Shown in pieces: positions 24,890-38,146 of a stretch of DNA of 64,000 nucleotides. Position numbers and translations under genes: made by a program. Numbering within the stretch: position 1 is the first letter of the stretch; every line of letters begins with the position of its first letter. The notes under the pieces were generated by a model. The model made no database searches and had not been told where the DNA came from. It worked only from the letters and a program-made list of their open reading frames with translations. Location: NCBI RefSeq assembly GCF_040581485.1, contig NC_090130.1:14172656-14236655 (forward strand), given 5' to 3'. Source of the stretch: Linepithema humile (Eukaryota > Arthropoda > Insecta > Hymenoptera > Formicidae).

Positions 24890-26300
24890 ATAATGACAAT
24901 AAATTAAGCTACTAGAACCGGAGCCAGTTGACATTGTTCATTTATTAAATTATATTATTAACAACCCAGCTGTATAAATGTTTCGATCATTTTTCGTGAT
25001 CATCTTCAGTGTGACTCATTCTTCAACTGTTTAGAAAGTAACAGGTATAGTTACCAAAATAAATTCTTATAAATTTAAAAAATGTTTTACACATATTGAA
25101 GCTTGCGTATTAAAATAATTAATAAAAACAATTGATAAAGCTCAATAATTTTGTTTTTATTAATTATTTTAATACGCAAGCTTCAATATGTGTAAAACAT
25201 TTTTTGAATTTATAAGAATTTATTTTGGTAACTACCTAGTCAGTAAAGTCTGTACGAACAGATATTGCCAAACGTCTGCTGCAAATTTTTGTCAGCAGAA
25301 AGACTGCAGATTGTATATACAAAACCTGTTACATCAGATGATGATAGCAGAATGTCAGCAGAAATGTTACAAAACCTGCTGACATAATTTGACAGCAGAT
25401 CAGTAGCAGAAACCGAGCAGGATTTATTCGGAATTATTACAGCAGATTGGCGGCAGAAACCGAGCAGGACCTGTGAAACGCAGTTTGATGTCAGATTGAC
25501 GGCAGAGATCGAGCAGGATCTGTGCAACGCAGTTTTATATCAGATTGACGGCAGAAATCGAGCAAAATCTGCGCAGTGCAATTTGATGTTGTTTGCCGCT
25601 ATGCAGCGTGTTTCTTCAAATATAAACTCATACTCAAGATTCATCCACAATGCATATAAAGTGTGGCCGCTGGCTTAATTAAGCTTATCAGTTTAATATA
25701 ATAATCTGATACAATTCCCATAGGAGATTCAGAATACTAAACTGATTTTTGAAATTGAAAATCCGCCGCGAGTTGATCCGATATTGCAGTGATTTCGGGA
25801 TTTAGCCTAATAAATTTATTAAAACATAAGTATTTTTTTGTCCCAATAAAGCAAATATATATTACATACTTTGCATACCTCATTTACTACTTTTAATAAG
25901 CGAAACGAGAAATATAAAATTGTAATGAAGCATTTAAATGCCGCTATTTCATTTAAATTGTGACGACAGGTTCTGCTCGATTTCTGCCGACAATCTGCTG
26001 TCAACCTATGTTGACAGGTTCTGCCGACAGAACACGAGCTTAATGCGGACACAGATGGCACCGTATCTGCTGCCAAGTTCTGAGCGAATCTGCTCGCAAA
26101 CTGTCGACAGGCTGCTAACATTTTGTTGACTGGGTATACCTGTTCAATACTTGTTCAATACTTTCTAAACAGTTGAAGAATGAGTCACACTGAAGATGAT
26201 CACGAAAAATGATCGAAACGTTTATACAGCTGGGTCGTTAATAATATAATTTAATAAATGAGCAATGTCAACTGGCTCCGGCTCTAGTAGCTTAATTTAT
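24890..26300. repeat. Inverted-repeat block around a CCCAG element
   Basis: 24890-25065 is an inverted copy of 26150-26300, sharing GAGCCAGTTGACATTGTTCA and CGATCATTTTTCGTGATCAT. The motif ACTGAAGATGATC ... GATCGAAACG is common at ends of Penelope-like elements, and a Penelope RT lies 400 bp upstream. A second palindrome at 25050-25230 (arms about 80 bp) lies inside the left side. Confidence 0.65.
25235..26134. mobile_element. CCCAG-type element with CTGC-rich arms
   Basis: Ends CCTAGTCAGTAAAGTC and, inverted, CCCAGTCAACAAAATG. The left arm is a minisatellite of about 60 bp (about 3.5 units from 25385 to 25590, each with AGATTGACGGCAGAAA and GAGCAGGATCTG), inverted in part at 25968-26115. 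The core at 25595-25795 is a worn version of the core in 5920-6130 (TTGCCGCTATG, TATCAGTTTAAT, AAACTGATT). Confidence 0.68.
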
Positions 26301-27704
26301 TTTCATTATTTGAATGATACCAAAGAGCCAAATCAATAATTTTGTTTTTGAAAATTAATAATCTCATAATGGTATTTCTAACAATAATGACTCTGAGAAA
26401 AAAAACAAAAAAAATAAAATTAAGTTCTTAACTGTACCATACATTAAGTCGATTTCCAAAGATTTTAGTTCGATTTCAAGAAACTTGGACTTAAGAATAG
26501 CATTCTCAATCTCAAATAATTAAAAAAAATTGTTTAGAACAAAGAAGGATATTTTAGATATAGAATCACATAGTAGTGTCGCATACATGATTTTATGTTT
26601 GGACTGCGAGAATTAAAGAACACAAAATGGATATTAATAAAAGAAGTGGTTTTCCGTCAGTAATTTCTTGACATCGAATGAATTCTCCCACGAATTTGAT
26701 TGAGATAATGCTAGAATTTTGGACGAAGAGCCTTCTTATAAAAAAAGATTAATTTCAAAGATGATTTTTATTAAAAGACAAAACATGGGGTTAAACAGTC
26801 AAAATAATACTGACATTTTATCAGAGTCTTACCTCCTGATTTTAACTTATTATCTCCCCTGTAATTTAAAATCTTTTTCCTCCAGTTCTTATCTCCCTAA
26901 TTGCTTACTAACTCTCCCCCACTCCTTATTATCTTTCCTTCCACTCTTTTTTAATTCCCCATCGCATTTGATGTTTAGTTGTAGCGTCGACATTAACAAT
27001 CTAACTATTAAACCAACAAGTTATTTTCTCATTCTCTTCCATCTCTTATTTGAAAAAACGCAGTAAGAGCAATATTGTGGACTATATCAATTATGTACAA
27101 CTTTTATAATTTTTATTTTGCAAAAAAGGAATATTAATATAACAATAATGTTTTTTAATTTCTTTCAGTTTTAACGCTAACTTTTTCATTATTCCTACAA
27201 CTTTTTCATTATTCCTACAACAAATCTTGCGTTTAAATTATATTTGCTTTAAACCATATCTTATTGTAAATTTTCAGTATGCGTTTTTATATGTATCTTA
27301 ATTATTTGACACTGAGGATAGCCTGATGACAGGTTGAAATGTATAAGCAGTAAAAAGACATAAGCAGTAAGTAAAGTCGATCAAGCAATAAGGCAATAAA
27401 CACACAGTAGCAAATCGAAAATGTGAATTTGCTTATTTTTTATGTCTTACTATTTGTTTTTATATGTGCTACTGGTCTAATACTATTTTCTTGTAATCTT
27501 TTTTAGACATGTATAATATTATGATAAGAAAGCAGGACACATTAAAAAAAACTTCTTTTTTTCGAAATTGGGAAAAATAAATCATGTATTTCAATATTAC
27601 TCCCTCCCTTAATCAGTTCAGTGGTAATGTATCATATATGTACAAAAAAAAGTGCCAAACGTGGTAATGTATCATACTCAGATAGCCAAGCGTGATTAAT
27701 CATA
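26301..27704. other. Unassigned spacer
   Basis: The frame at 26719-27066 has no domain and low complexity. Near 27310-27345 is GACACTGAGGATAGCCTGAT, similar to 3' ends of Penelope-like elements. Confidence 0.35.
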
Positions 27705-28194
27705 TTAAGAGGATGCTTAAGTCCTACTTTATCGACCGGTATTTTCAATTCTCTGGAAAGTATGGCATTTTTTATTGCTTTGATAGAATTACAAATCCTT
27801 TGGTGTAAGTAAAGTACACATGCTAATCTTTCGGCAGATAGTGAAATTTAGACCAAAAAATAAAAAAAATTTTAGAAAATTTATCGACAATGTCACCTCA
27901 AAGAATTATATCTTTTATATCAAAATTATACTGCTTCAATCTGCAAAACAAGGGTGTGTGCCGAAGAAGAGCGTATGAAACAATAATGGAAAACCAAAAA
28001 AATAGAGCTTAGAGACTTATTTTCAAAATGCCATACTTTTCCAGATTTATGCAAAGCATACGTGCAATATAGAAGAATAAGGTAAAAAAGAGCTATAGAT
28101 TAGTTCCGGGATTTTGAGATAGAGGCGCTATACAGTTCTCAGTGCTATCTGTCATATACATCAGAATCTTTTAGGTTAGTTATGTGTGTGTTAG

Positions 28195-28232
<38 letters not shown>
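28195..28232. repeat. (GT)n microsatellite
   Basis: About 19 uninterrupted GT units, then interrupted GT. Confidence 0.95.
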
Positions 28233-28235
<3 letters not shown>

Positions 28236-28640
28236 TGTTTGTGTTATGTGCTATGAAACCCGGCTGAAAAAAATGGATTGAAGGCACTCTGAAGGATAAA
28301 GTGTATGTATTACACATAAATTTTGCAACATTTTTGCAAACATTCACATTATTTAGTTACATACATTCATATTCTAATTTCTGTAAAATACTTTTATTTA
28401 TGTGCTTTATGTGTATATATTATGTGTATTATGTGCTCCATATTATACATATTCACATCAAAGTATCTATGTAAAAAATTAATGTCATTTTGTATATTGT
28501 TATAATAAATGTATATGTCATATAACTTATATTATATATTATTTATATGACGAATGACATATATCATTTAACACATATACATTATATATATATAAAGCAT
28601 ATGACGTAATAAAAATATCTTACAATAAAGAATAAGACAA

Positions 28641-29436
28641 GCCAGAGGCGGTTTTCTCGTGGACTGGCAATACAGAATAAGACAAGCCAGAGGCGGTTTT
28701 CTCGTGGACTGGCAATTTAGAATTACAAAAGCCAAAGACGATCTAACGTCAGCTAACAATTTTTAATAAATATAGTCAGAGGCGATCCAACGTCAGCTGA
28801 CAGTTTAGAAAAAAAAGAGCTAAAGACGATTTATTCGTGAACTGGCAGATTTTAAGAAATATTATCAGAGGCAATCTAACGTCAGCTAACAATTTTTAAT
28901 AAATATTGTCAGAGGTGATCCAACGTCAGCTGACAGTTTAGAAAAAAGAGAGCTAAAGACGATTTATTCGTGAACTGGCAGATTTTAAGAAATATTGTCA
29001 GAGGCGATCTAACGTCAGCTAACAATTTTTAATAAATATTGTCAGAGGCGATCCAACGTCAGCTGACCGTTTAGAAAAAAGAGAGCTAAAGAGGATTTAT
29101 TCGTGAACTGAGATTTTAAGAAATATTGTCAGAGGCGATCTAACGTTAGCTAACAATTTTTAATAAATATTGTCAGAGGCGATCTAACGTCAGCTAACAA
29201 TTTTTAAGAAATATAGTCAGAGGCGATCTAACGTCAGCTGACAGTTTAGAAAAAAAAGAGCTAAAAACGATTTATTCGTGAACTGACAGATTTTAAGAAA
29301 TATTGTTAGAGGCGATCTAATGTCAGCTAACAATTTTTAATAAATATTGTCAGAGGCGATCTAACGTCAGCTGACCGTTTAGAAAAAGAGAGCTAAAGAC
29401 GATTTATTCGTGAACTGGCAGATTTTAAGAAATACG
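28641..29436. repeat. 44-45 bp satellite with a 133-bp higher-order repeat
   Basis: About 18 monomers head to tail. The basic unit opens GTCAGAGGCGATC and most contain AACGTCAGCT. Three variants alternate: one ends in AACAATTTTTAATAAATATT, one in GACAGTTTAGAAAAAAGAGA, one reads GCTAAAGACGATTTATTCGT. The B-C-D order repeats with a 132-133 bp period from about 28864, interrupted once at about 29128-29172 by two B monomers in a row. The first two monomers (28641, 28686) are a separate type. No coding role. Confidence 0.9.
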
Positions 29437-30646
29437 TATTTCTTTTAGTTAGTAATTTACTACACTTGTGGTCTGTTTTTGTTTTATCGAATAATCTATA
29501 AGGTTATTTCATCTTTTTTCTCGCTATTAAAATTCTATCGTATGGCTGTATGATGTACATACGAGACGAAATAGACTTATACAAGGTGTCTAATAGATAT
29601 AAATTAGATATGATAAAATCTTTTATTTGAAAAATGTATGTATAATATTATATATCTAATTGGAAAAAAATGTTATATGCTTTCCCTATTTTTATTCTTA
29701 TGTAATTAATACAAAATAAATAAATAAGTTAATTATTCAATACATACATATATATATTGAATATAGTTGTCTTTATTTTGTATTTTATATAACTGAAATG
29801 ATATATACTCTAATTATTTCAGTTATTATCATATAAAATATAAAATAAAGATAATTATTTATTTAATATATGTGTATATGTATATATTAATTAATTGATT
29901 AATTAGTTATTTTGTATTTGCTACATAAGGATAAAAATAAGAAAAGTGTGTGACATTTTTCTTCAGTGATATATATAGTATTTTATGTATATTTTTATTT
30001 ATTATTTTGTCATATTTAGTTTATATTTATTTGACACCTTGTATACGCCTATGTTTTCTCGGACAGTATATTGCAGCCTTGCGACGAAATTTCAGTCGAG
30101 GAAACAAGCGCAAGCATCGTTTGTTTACAAACTTCCGATGACACACGTACACAGACCACACGTCAGTGTAGTGAGTTACCACTACAAACAAATGCGTACA
30201 CACGGACCTACGCGGCGTAGGCTACGCCGATAATGTCATTTCATTTTTAGTACCATCGAAATGATGGCGCTTTCGCGTCGGAGTTTGCCCGTCACTTTAG
30301 CATCCTCTTAAACAAACTAATGCATTGCATATGTTGTTATACATTTATTGTACATTTGCTAACATCAGAACAGATCCACAATATTAAATACAGCAACATG
30401 AGTACTTATATATTATACAATTAGTTGACGAAATTTTGAGTGCAAATAGTCAGCAAACTGGAACAATATGTTATCAGTTACATGACAACAACTAATGATG
30501 TTATTTTTTCCACAACATCATAATGGCACCAATACAAATATAATGATTCGTATTCGTTGTCATACATAATTCCTACATATTGTTAAGTTTTTCAATCATA
30601 ATTGTCGTCAACATTAGCATACATATTATAAAATTGTACTTTAAAT

Positions 30647-30740
30647 ACGTTTATAAGCTACATAACTTAAATGCCAATAAAAATATATTGCAAAATTTTG
30701 CTATTTAAATATATATGTATTGGCATCTAATTTATGTAGC
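30647..30740. repeat. Short palindrome
   Basis: GTTTATAAGCTACATAACTT and its near inverse around a 20-base A/T loop. Likely a small MITE. Confidence 0.55.
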
Positions 30741-32518
30741 TTATAACTCGCTGGTCCCGCCAAAAATTTCGCGCCCATTATATCTCATGCATCATTGGTA
30801 GCCGTTGTTTTAACCGCGCATGGTGCATATGCGAGGGAAATCGACTAATATTGACAATCGCCAATCGTCATATTGATGCGCGATTGTGCGCAATGCGCAA
30901 TGATAAATGGCACATAGCATGCGTTAGAGACACACATGCTTCACATGTGTTTCCAAAAATTATATTTCTTGTGTGCGAAACTTCAAAGCATAGATTTAAA
31001 AAATAGACTGCGCAATCTTATGGACGAGCTATCACCAAAATCGAAGGATAGACATACTCCGTAAGTAGTGGTAGTGCTCTCTCTTTCCTGTTTTACGTGT
31101 AATTGTGGATCACCGATCGATTGCTCTCGGCAATGCCGAGTCGGCATCGGCCATTATAGGCCATTATAAGCCGTTGTATTGTTCTAAGTGAACATTCTAA
31201 GTGAACATATATGAGTGTTTTATTGAGAAAAAGCAACATTGTATAATGTAAGTCGAATTTCTTATTATATTTTTAATCTGTTAAATTATTTAATTATTTG
31301 TTTTTTACATATATATTTAAAGGTTTATAACCTCCCATGTATTTTGTAACATCTCAACTATTATTTATTTGTGATAAAAATTGAAAGCACCTTAATAAAA
31401 AAATTGACATTTCATGATTAGCTGACTAATTTTTCTTAGATTTTTATGTATTTATAAACATTTTATATGCGTTACATGTTAAATATGTATGCTTATACTT
31501 CTAAGACTTTGCTATTACATAAGTTTTTATGTGTTTATCATTTTTACATATTATTTATATTTACTTGCCTTATTTATTCTACAATAATAATTAATATTAG
31601 ATTTTAATTATTTAATCCTTATATACATTATACATTTAAAATTGCTATTGCTCTTTGCTAATTTCTTATTGTATTAATATTTTTTATATGTTACAGATAA
31701 CAGAGTTTTTCAAGCACTTTTTTAAGAAAAAAAAGCTGTTAAAAGCGAAAGCATTTATTGGAAACCAAATTTATTGGCAAAAGCATTTTTATTGGAAACC
31801 AAAATTATATACTATAACGTGTAAGTATTTTTTATTATAATTTTTTATTACAATTTCTGACATTACTTTTCACGTTATTCTTTTCTACAGAATAGTACTA
31901 TACGTATTACTTATATATTTTAATTTCTCAGATGTTTGAGTTTTAACATTTTATAGATGTTGTATAGATTTAGTTAAATAAAAAATGATTTTCAAATAAT
32001 ATTTTGTAAGATATTATACTATTTGGAAATATATATTCTTATAAATATTTATGTAGCTTTGTTATAACATGCATATAATAGTCTAATATTATCATCACTT
32101 TCTTTTTTTTTTTTGTAAAGTTTTTTTGAGATTTTTTAAAGTTTTTTTAGAATTATTGACTTGTAATATTTTATATGGGTCACCTGTATTAAATCTTAGT
32201 TATTCAATCATTTTTTATATATTATAAATTGCTCTTTGCTAATTTTTTATTATTTTCATATTTTTTACAGATAATAGTAAAACTTTGAACACTACATTTT
32301 TAGTGAGAGTATATTTTTTTAAGACAACAATACACTGCGACATATAAGTTTGTCATTTTATTTTATTACAATTTCTTTAATTACTTAATTATTAATATTT
32401 TTTTTGTTGCTAAAGTAACATAATTTGTGTTTATATTGTTGATATAGTTAATAATTTGTGCTTTATTTGTGTAATAGTTGATAGTTTTATAATTTATTTT
32501 TTATTTGGCATTGTTGAA
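30741..32518 (+). other. Upstream region of the transposase, probable leader
   Basis: 30741-31200 is relatively G/C-rich (CCAAAAATTTCGCGCCCATT, GCGCAATGCGCAATG), unlike its surroundings, and could be a promoter. Further on, stretches bounded by good splice sites (acceptor TTACAG near 31696 and donor GTAAGT near 31820; acceptor near 32270) could be non-coding leader exons. No TATA box can be assigned. Confidence 0.35.
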
Positions 32519-34729
32519 ATGAGTTCTTCTTTTAAAACACGAAATTTCAAAATGTTACGTGGTCGGAAATCAATGTATAAGTTATTACCACGTCAACGTA
32601 CACGCATATTAAACTTGTTACAACAAAATAATCAAAGGGATAATAATATGCGACTAGATAATCCACGGGCTCTGATTGATAATTGTGTAGCATTAGACAA
32701 TTCTTATATTGATAAAATGTCTAATGTTCAAGAACAACACAGTGAACTTTCTTCTATTGTTAATGACGAATTTAATCAACTTTCTTCTGTTGTCAATGGA
32801 CAGTTTAGTGAACTTTCTTCTTCTGTTCCAATGAATGTTAATAATTTCTATTCCAAAAGGAACATTTTACCTGAAAGTGATTGCAATTCAAATACAAAAA
32901 TTAATAATTTTCATGTGTTTCAAACATCTCTTGCAGAAGCTTTTATACAAGGCAATCTTACACACACACAAGGCAATATTATTTTAAAAACATTACGATC
33001 ACTACCATGTCTTTCATATCTTCCAAAAGATTCACGGACATTATTACACACTCCGCGCAAAGGCCCTATCATATCTAAAATTAAGCCTGGTGAATATTTA
33101 CATATAGGATTCGCAAAGGCTCTTCTTAGAATTTTACAAAAGACACAACCAAACTTAATTCCAGATGTACTTCAAGTAGATTGGAGTACTGACGGGGCCA
33201 AATTGAATAAATCGGGCAATATGCAAATTTGGCCGATTCAATGTTCCATAAGTAACATTGCTAATTCTACACCTGAAGTTGTAGGAATATATAAAGGGCC
33301 AAAAAAACCATATAGTGTTGATCTTTTTCTTAATTAGTTCATAGAAGATGTACTGCAAGTTGTTGATAATGGTATTTTCTTTCTTCAAAAACAAATTCCA
33401 GTAATATTGCGAGCTTTCATTGCAGATGCACCTGCACGTTCATGGATATTAAATCATTTTGGACATACTTCTAGTAATCCGTGTTCCAAATGTAAAGTTG
33501 TTGGTACTCGATACAAAGATCAAATAATCTTTATAGGCACAAATCATCATTTACGAACGGATGATGAATATGCTCAACTCATTGATGAAGATCATTACAA
33601 AGGACCAAGTCCACTAAATCATTTATCAATGGGTATGGTTTCACAAGTACCCTTTGAATATATGCATTTGATTTGTATAGGTGTCGTCAAAAAGTTGTTG
33701 ACTGCATGGGTTACTGGGAAATATGGGAAAAAAATGAAATTATGTGGTCAAAATCAAGATATAATTTCAAAAAGACTTCAACATCTTGCTTCGTATTGTC
33801 CACGAGAATTTGCAAGAAAACCGAGATCATTGTTTGATTATAAGGATTATAAAGCGTCTGAAGGTCGTCAATTTCTTTTGTATACTGGGCCAATAGTTTT
33901 GGAAAATATTATGGAAAAGCAAGGTTATATGCATTTTCTACTTTTGCATGCAGCAATACGTGCACTGTGTCACCCAGCAATTTCGCAAACATTCTTACTT
34001 TTTGGAAAACTTGCTCTTGAAACATTTGTGAAAAAGTCTTCTGAATTTTATGAACACACTTTCCTCTCATATAATGTTCATGCATTGCTACATTTAACAA
34101 AAGATGTAGAACGGCTAGGTCCTCTTGATTCTTTTTCAGCCTTTCCTTTTGAAAATAATATTTCGTTTTTTAGAAAGTATTATAGAAAACCTCATCGTCC
34201 TCTCCAACAATTTTTCTATAGGCAATCCGAGAGGGAAAGACAAGAAAAACTTAAACCAGTATGTGATGCTGATAAGATTAAATTTTTTGGAAAACATAAT
34301 GAGGGACCTTTGCCTTTGGAATTTTCTGAAGTTGGTATTTCTCAATATAAAAAGTTACGGAATAAGTACATCTTTATAAATGTCGACTCTTTAGGTGTTG
34401 TGTTTTTTGTGATTCATCAGTGTGTATTATACATAATATTTTAGAAAAGAGAAGTTTACATTATTTAGTAATTACAAAATTTGGAATCGTCGAAGATTTT
34501 TATGACGTTGGTATCTCTTCTTCCTTAATCGGTGTATTAAAATGTTCTGGATTGTGTAATAATTTTAATATTGTTTCTATGTTTGTTTCTATGTATTGTT
34601 TAATGAAGTGAAGGCTAAATGTTATTTGACACCATGTTGGGCAATTAACGATGGTGAGGGTTCAGATCCTAGTATTATTGAGACTAATGAGCCTATGGAT
34701 AGAAAATATATTGTTTCGATTCTTCTATA
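32519..34729 (+). pseudogene. Tnp2/DUF4218-like transposase, decayed
   Basis: ATG at 32519 opens a frame of 272 codons, interrupted by one in-frame TAG (33335-33337); the following codons continue the same protein to about 34400, where the frame shifts. Recognisable pieces: DWSTDGAKLNKSGN, VVGIYKGPKKP, FIADAPARSWILNHFGH, a CSKCK pair, PFEYMHLICIGVVKKLL, YNVHALLHLTKDVERLGPLD and FPFENN. This order is that of Transposase_21/DUF4218-type proteins (CACTA/EnSpm-related, also present in insects). The C-terminus (KFGIVEDFYDVGISSSLIGV, then CYLTPCWAINDG) lies in other frames, to the stop near 34729. Domain naming is from memory of the family; the exact superfamily is open. No terminal repeats were found. 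Confidence 0.7.
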
Positions 34730-35061
34730 ATCGTAATATGTACCATTATTTTGTGTATTCTTTTTTCTTTCTTTTGTTTCTTATAGTTTAAGTTTCCTTG
34801 TTTTATTTTCTAACATTTTCTTTATGATGCATTTGTATAGTACATTGATGTACTTATTTGGACGTATTTGGAGACATCTTTATATGATCTTTGCATGCAG
34901 GATTTGATTGTTAATATTGTTTTCATTTTTCGACGTATAGTTTATATGTGTTACAAACTGCATACTTCTACAGTACTTTATTTTAGGATGAATTTTACGT
35001 ACTTTTTTAAGTTGTTTTAGACATATTAATGTATTTAATGGTTGCATATATTGCTGTCAAA

Positions 35062-38000
35062 ATGGACAATAAGAGCGAAAAAGAAATTCAAAAGAGGCCT
35101 CGGAAACGTGCTAATTTCATATTAAATACGCATCGAACAGGACTATCAAAACGGTAAATACATACATACATCCATATTGGTTTACATCTTCAATATATTA
35201 ATGATATTTAATGTTGATTAACAATATTAATGTATTTTTTTAATAAAATAAAATAATTTATCGTAAAATAATAGTAAGTAACGTTTAATTATAATAAAGA
35301 AAATTTTTATTTATAGCTTAGGTCATCCTTCTCGTCCGATTGTACGGCCTAAAAAATATGTGACCACTTCATCGTCAGATAAAGAGAAATCGATTAAAAG
35401 AATTCGAAAGTATAAAAATAATCAATCAGAACAAACTATTGAAATTGCAAATGATATTAATCAAATAAGAAAAGAACTAAGCAATAATAAGGAAAACGAA
35501 GCCAGAAGAGACAATGTCTTCATTGAACATGCGTCTCCTGCAATCTTTAATAGTTCTTTACGATTAAATCCAAATCTAAATCTAGTTTTGCAAGTAGATA
35601 GACTGCCAAATGTTACTTATGAACAATATTTAGATAATAATGTAGTGCATGAAAAGACGTATACTGAATTATTAACACGAAGCAGTTCATCAAGTTGTAA
35701 TAAGTATACAATGGAAACTACATCTTTCCCTCGTTCCGCTGCAAATTCATATCCGTATGAGTCTCATACTAATAGCATTTCTAACGAAAAATCTGTTCCA
35801 ACTTCTTTCCATAAACGTTCTTCTCAAACTCAGCGATATGAAGTACCCTATTACCAGGTATAATATTACAATTTTAATAAACAGTTTAAGTAAAATTCAA
35901 ATTTTTAAAATAAATATTTTATATAACAGGAACAACCTTTTCGACTAATATTTACTTACGAGAACAACAATCTTGATCAAAGCCAAGTAGGATACAATCA
36001 CAGTGAAGTAGAACGCAATCTTCATGAGAACCAAACAGAATACAATTTCTGTCAGAGCCAAGCAGGATACAATCACGATCAGAACCAAGCAGAAAATAGA
36101 TCACGAGATAAAGAAGTAGGGTATGTAATTATTATACACATTTAAAGCATGCAATTATATATAATAAATGTTTTATATACAAATAATGTAATTTAAAAAT
36201 TTTCATGTTATAGTCTGTACAAAAAGTTGGATAATGTTATTTCAAAAGAAGACTTTTAGTAAGTTTATTTTGTTTTTAAAATACATTTTTTTTTACTTTT
36301 AAAGGGCTTTTTAATCAGTTTTGAAGTCAATCTTTTAATTAGCTCTTATTATTTTTTCAGTAAGAATTTAATAAAAAAATTGCGTAATATAAAAAATATA
36401 ATTGATATAATATTAAATACTATCAAAAAGTGACAGAAATAATAAACAGGATTAATTTTTTTTTAAATAAAAATGTTTATTTTTATATTACACGTATTAT
36501 TTATAGTATCGTCTATCAAAAGCTCATGAAAAAATTTGTTTGTAATAATTATTTTATATTTTAATTATAAACAATTACGTTCACATTTATAATTGTAATA
36601 TTTATTTTTAAATTGTTTTAGATTTCTACGCGAGGAAATGAATAAACATTATCAGTGAGTAAATATTTGAAAATAATTATATGAGATGATGTTATTTAAT
36701 AAGTAATATCATTTGATGCTTTATCAAAGAAGGCTTCAACTATTATAAATTTTGTAATAAGTTTCTAAAAATTTTATGTACACAATATTCCAAAACTATT
36801 GGATAATCTTTTGATGGTTGAATCTTTAGGAAATTCTAAAACAATAATTAATAATTTTAATATAAAAATATCGAATAGTAATAGTTTTTAAACGGAAAAT
36901 TGTTATATTTTACAAATAAGGATTGAAAATGATAAAAATATCCTATATTTATTTAATATTTAAATATCAACATTTATGTCATTTGTCATTGCGCCGTGCC
37001 TTAGTACGCGAAACTTCCGCCTTGTCATTCATGAAATATAATTATTTCTAGTAGAAAAACTATTATAGTTTTGACAATTTTTATATTACATTTTATATTA
37101 ATTTATAAAGTTATTAAAGGATTACTTGGTGGTTTAAAAACATTCTATATATTGTAAATTATGAAATAAGCACTATATGTAAAATATCAAATAATTATTA
37201 TACACTATGTTTACAGAACTATAAATGAAAAATTAGACAAATTATTACGCAAACGAATAAACATTATGCCTTTTAAGCCATCTTCATTTCCGCTGCAATC
37301 GATTCAACAAGTGGAAGATTTCAATAATATTACAGATGAAGAATACGAAAATGGGGTAAATTTTCCACAAATTTATAAAACATGGAATAATTACAAAACA
37401 AAAATATAAATTTTCTGTAATAATAACAAAACTAATATAAAAATTTTTTTTCTAATTTACAATTGATTTTATTTCAGGTCGAGTATTTACATTTTGTAGG
37501 CGGCTTTACTCTACACGATGCAATAAAATATTGCATGAAAGAGGCAATAACTGATGATGCAATTCAACATTACTCAGCTTGGGGAGAGCGCGGAAATCTT
37601 CCATTGTTTGAAACTAAATTAATTAAAGCAATATATGGTAAGTTTTTTTGGCTTAATATAATGTATTGCATGTATAGTATTAAGTTGTTATAAAAAATAA
37701 ATTGTAATTTGATTGCTTGCATTGATTAATCTTTTAAAACATACATTTTATTACGCACACACATTTATACATACATAGACTCTATATTAGAAAAAAGTTA
37801 TCTTGTCTAAAATATATACAGAATATTTTATTTTATACAATAAATTGCGAATTAATGTTATTTCTAATTTACAGATGCTGTATGCAGGAATTCACATTTT
37901 GGAAAACCATTGCGTGACGAATTTTTCCGAGAAGTAGGAGAGGCAGTACGTTTTGGAAAACAAAGAAATCGCAATGTAACAAAAAAAATGAGCGAAAGAG

Positions 38001-38116
38001 GAAGAGGACAACGACAGAGATTGCGACATGCAGCAGATAACAACTTGTTTGGCGAAATAGTAGAAGACAATGCAATCGATAATACAGACGATGCAAATGA
38101 TCTAGAAAATAATTAA
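35062..38116 (+). CDS. DUF4806-domain protein, nine exons, intact
   Basis: Exons 35062-35153, 35317-35857, 35930-36120, 36214-36258, 36361-36429, 36622-36654, 37217-37355, 37478-37637 and 37875-38116; all phases agree and total 1512 bp, 503 residues. The N-terminus is basic (KEIQKRPRKRANF), the middle Ser/Asn-rich with QAGYNH-like repeats (exon 3), and the C-terminus a DUF4806 domain: PFKPSSFPLQSIQQVEDFN, VEYLHFVGGFTLHDAIKYCM, DDAIQHYSAWGERGN, LIKAIYDAV, FFREVGEAVRFGKQRN. The function of DUF4806 is unknown; in insects it occurs in genes resembling transposon companions. Exon 5 has a weak GTGACA donor; without splicing there it ends 23 codons into that exon. The gene lies 330 bp after the dead transposase, same strand. 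No start is more convincing than 35062. Confidence 0.8.
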
Positions 38117-38146
38117 TTATTATACTATCAAAACTACTGTGCTCAG

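Larger units (their letters stand above)
27705..30311. mobile_element. TTAA-flanked 2.6-kb element carrying a satellite
   Basis: TTAA at both borders, with TTAAGAGGATGCTTAAGT on the left and, read inward, TTAAGAGGATGCTAAAGT on the right (one mismatch in 18). TTAA targets fit piggyBac or Kolobok types. The interior has no transposase but a (GT)n, an ordered tandem repeat and an inner inverted repeat around 29580 and 30035 (ACAAGGTGTC and GACACCTTGT). The distance between the ends means the pairing should be checked. Confidence 0.6.

Noticed and set aside
26719..27066. 115-codon frame on plus
   Set aside because: Low-complexity Ser/Leu/Pro text, no domain, no splice or start signals.
27321..27345. 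Possible hammerhead ribozyme core (CTGATGA followed by GAAA)
   Set aside because: No convincing stem II or other stems; only the short motifs match.
28641..29436. CRISPR-like array of regularly spaced repeats
   Set aside because: There are no unique spacers: monomers follow each other directly and vary by type; the setting is eukaryotic.
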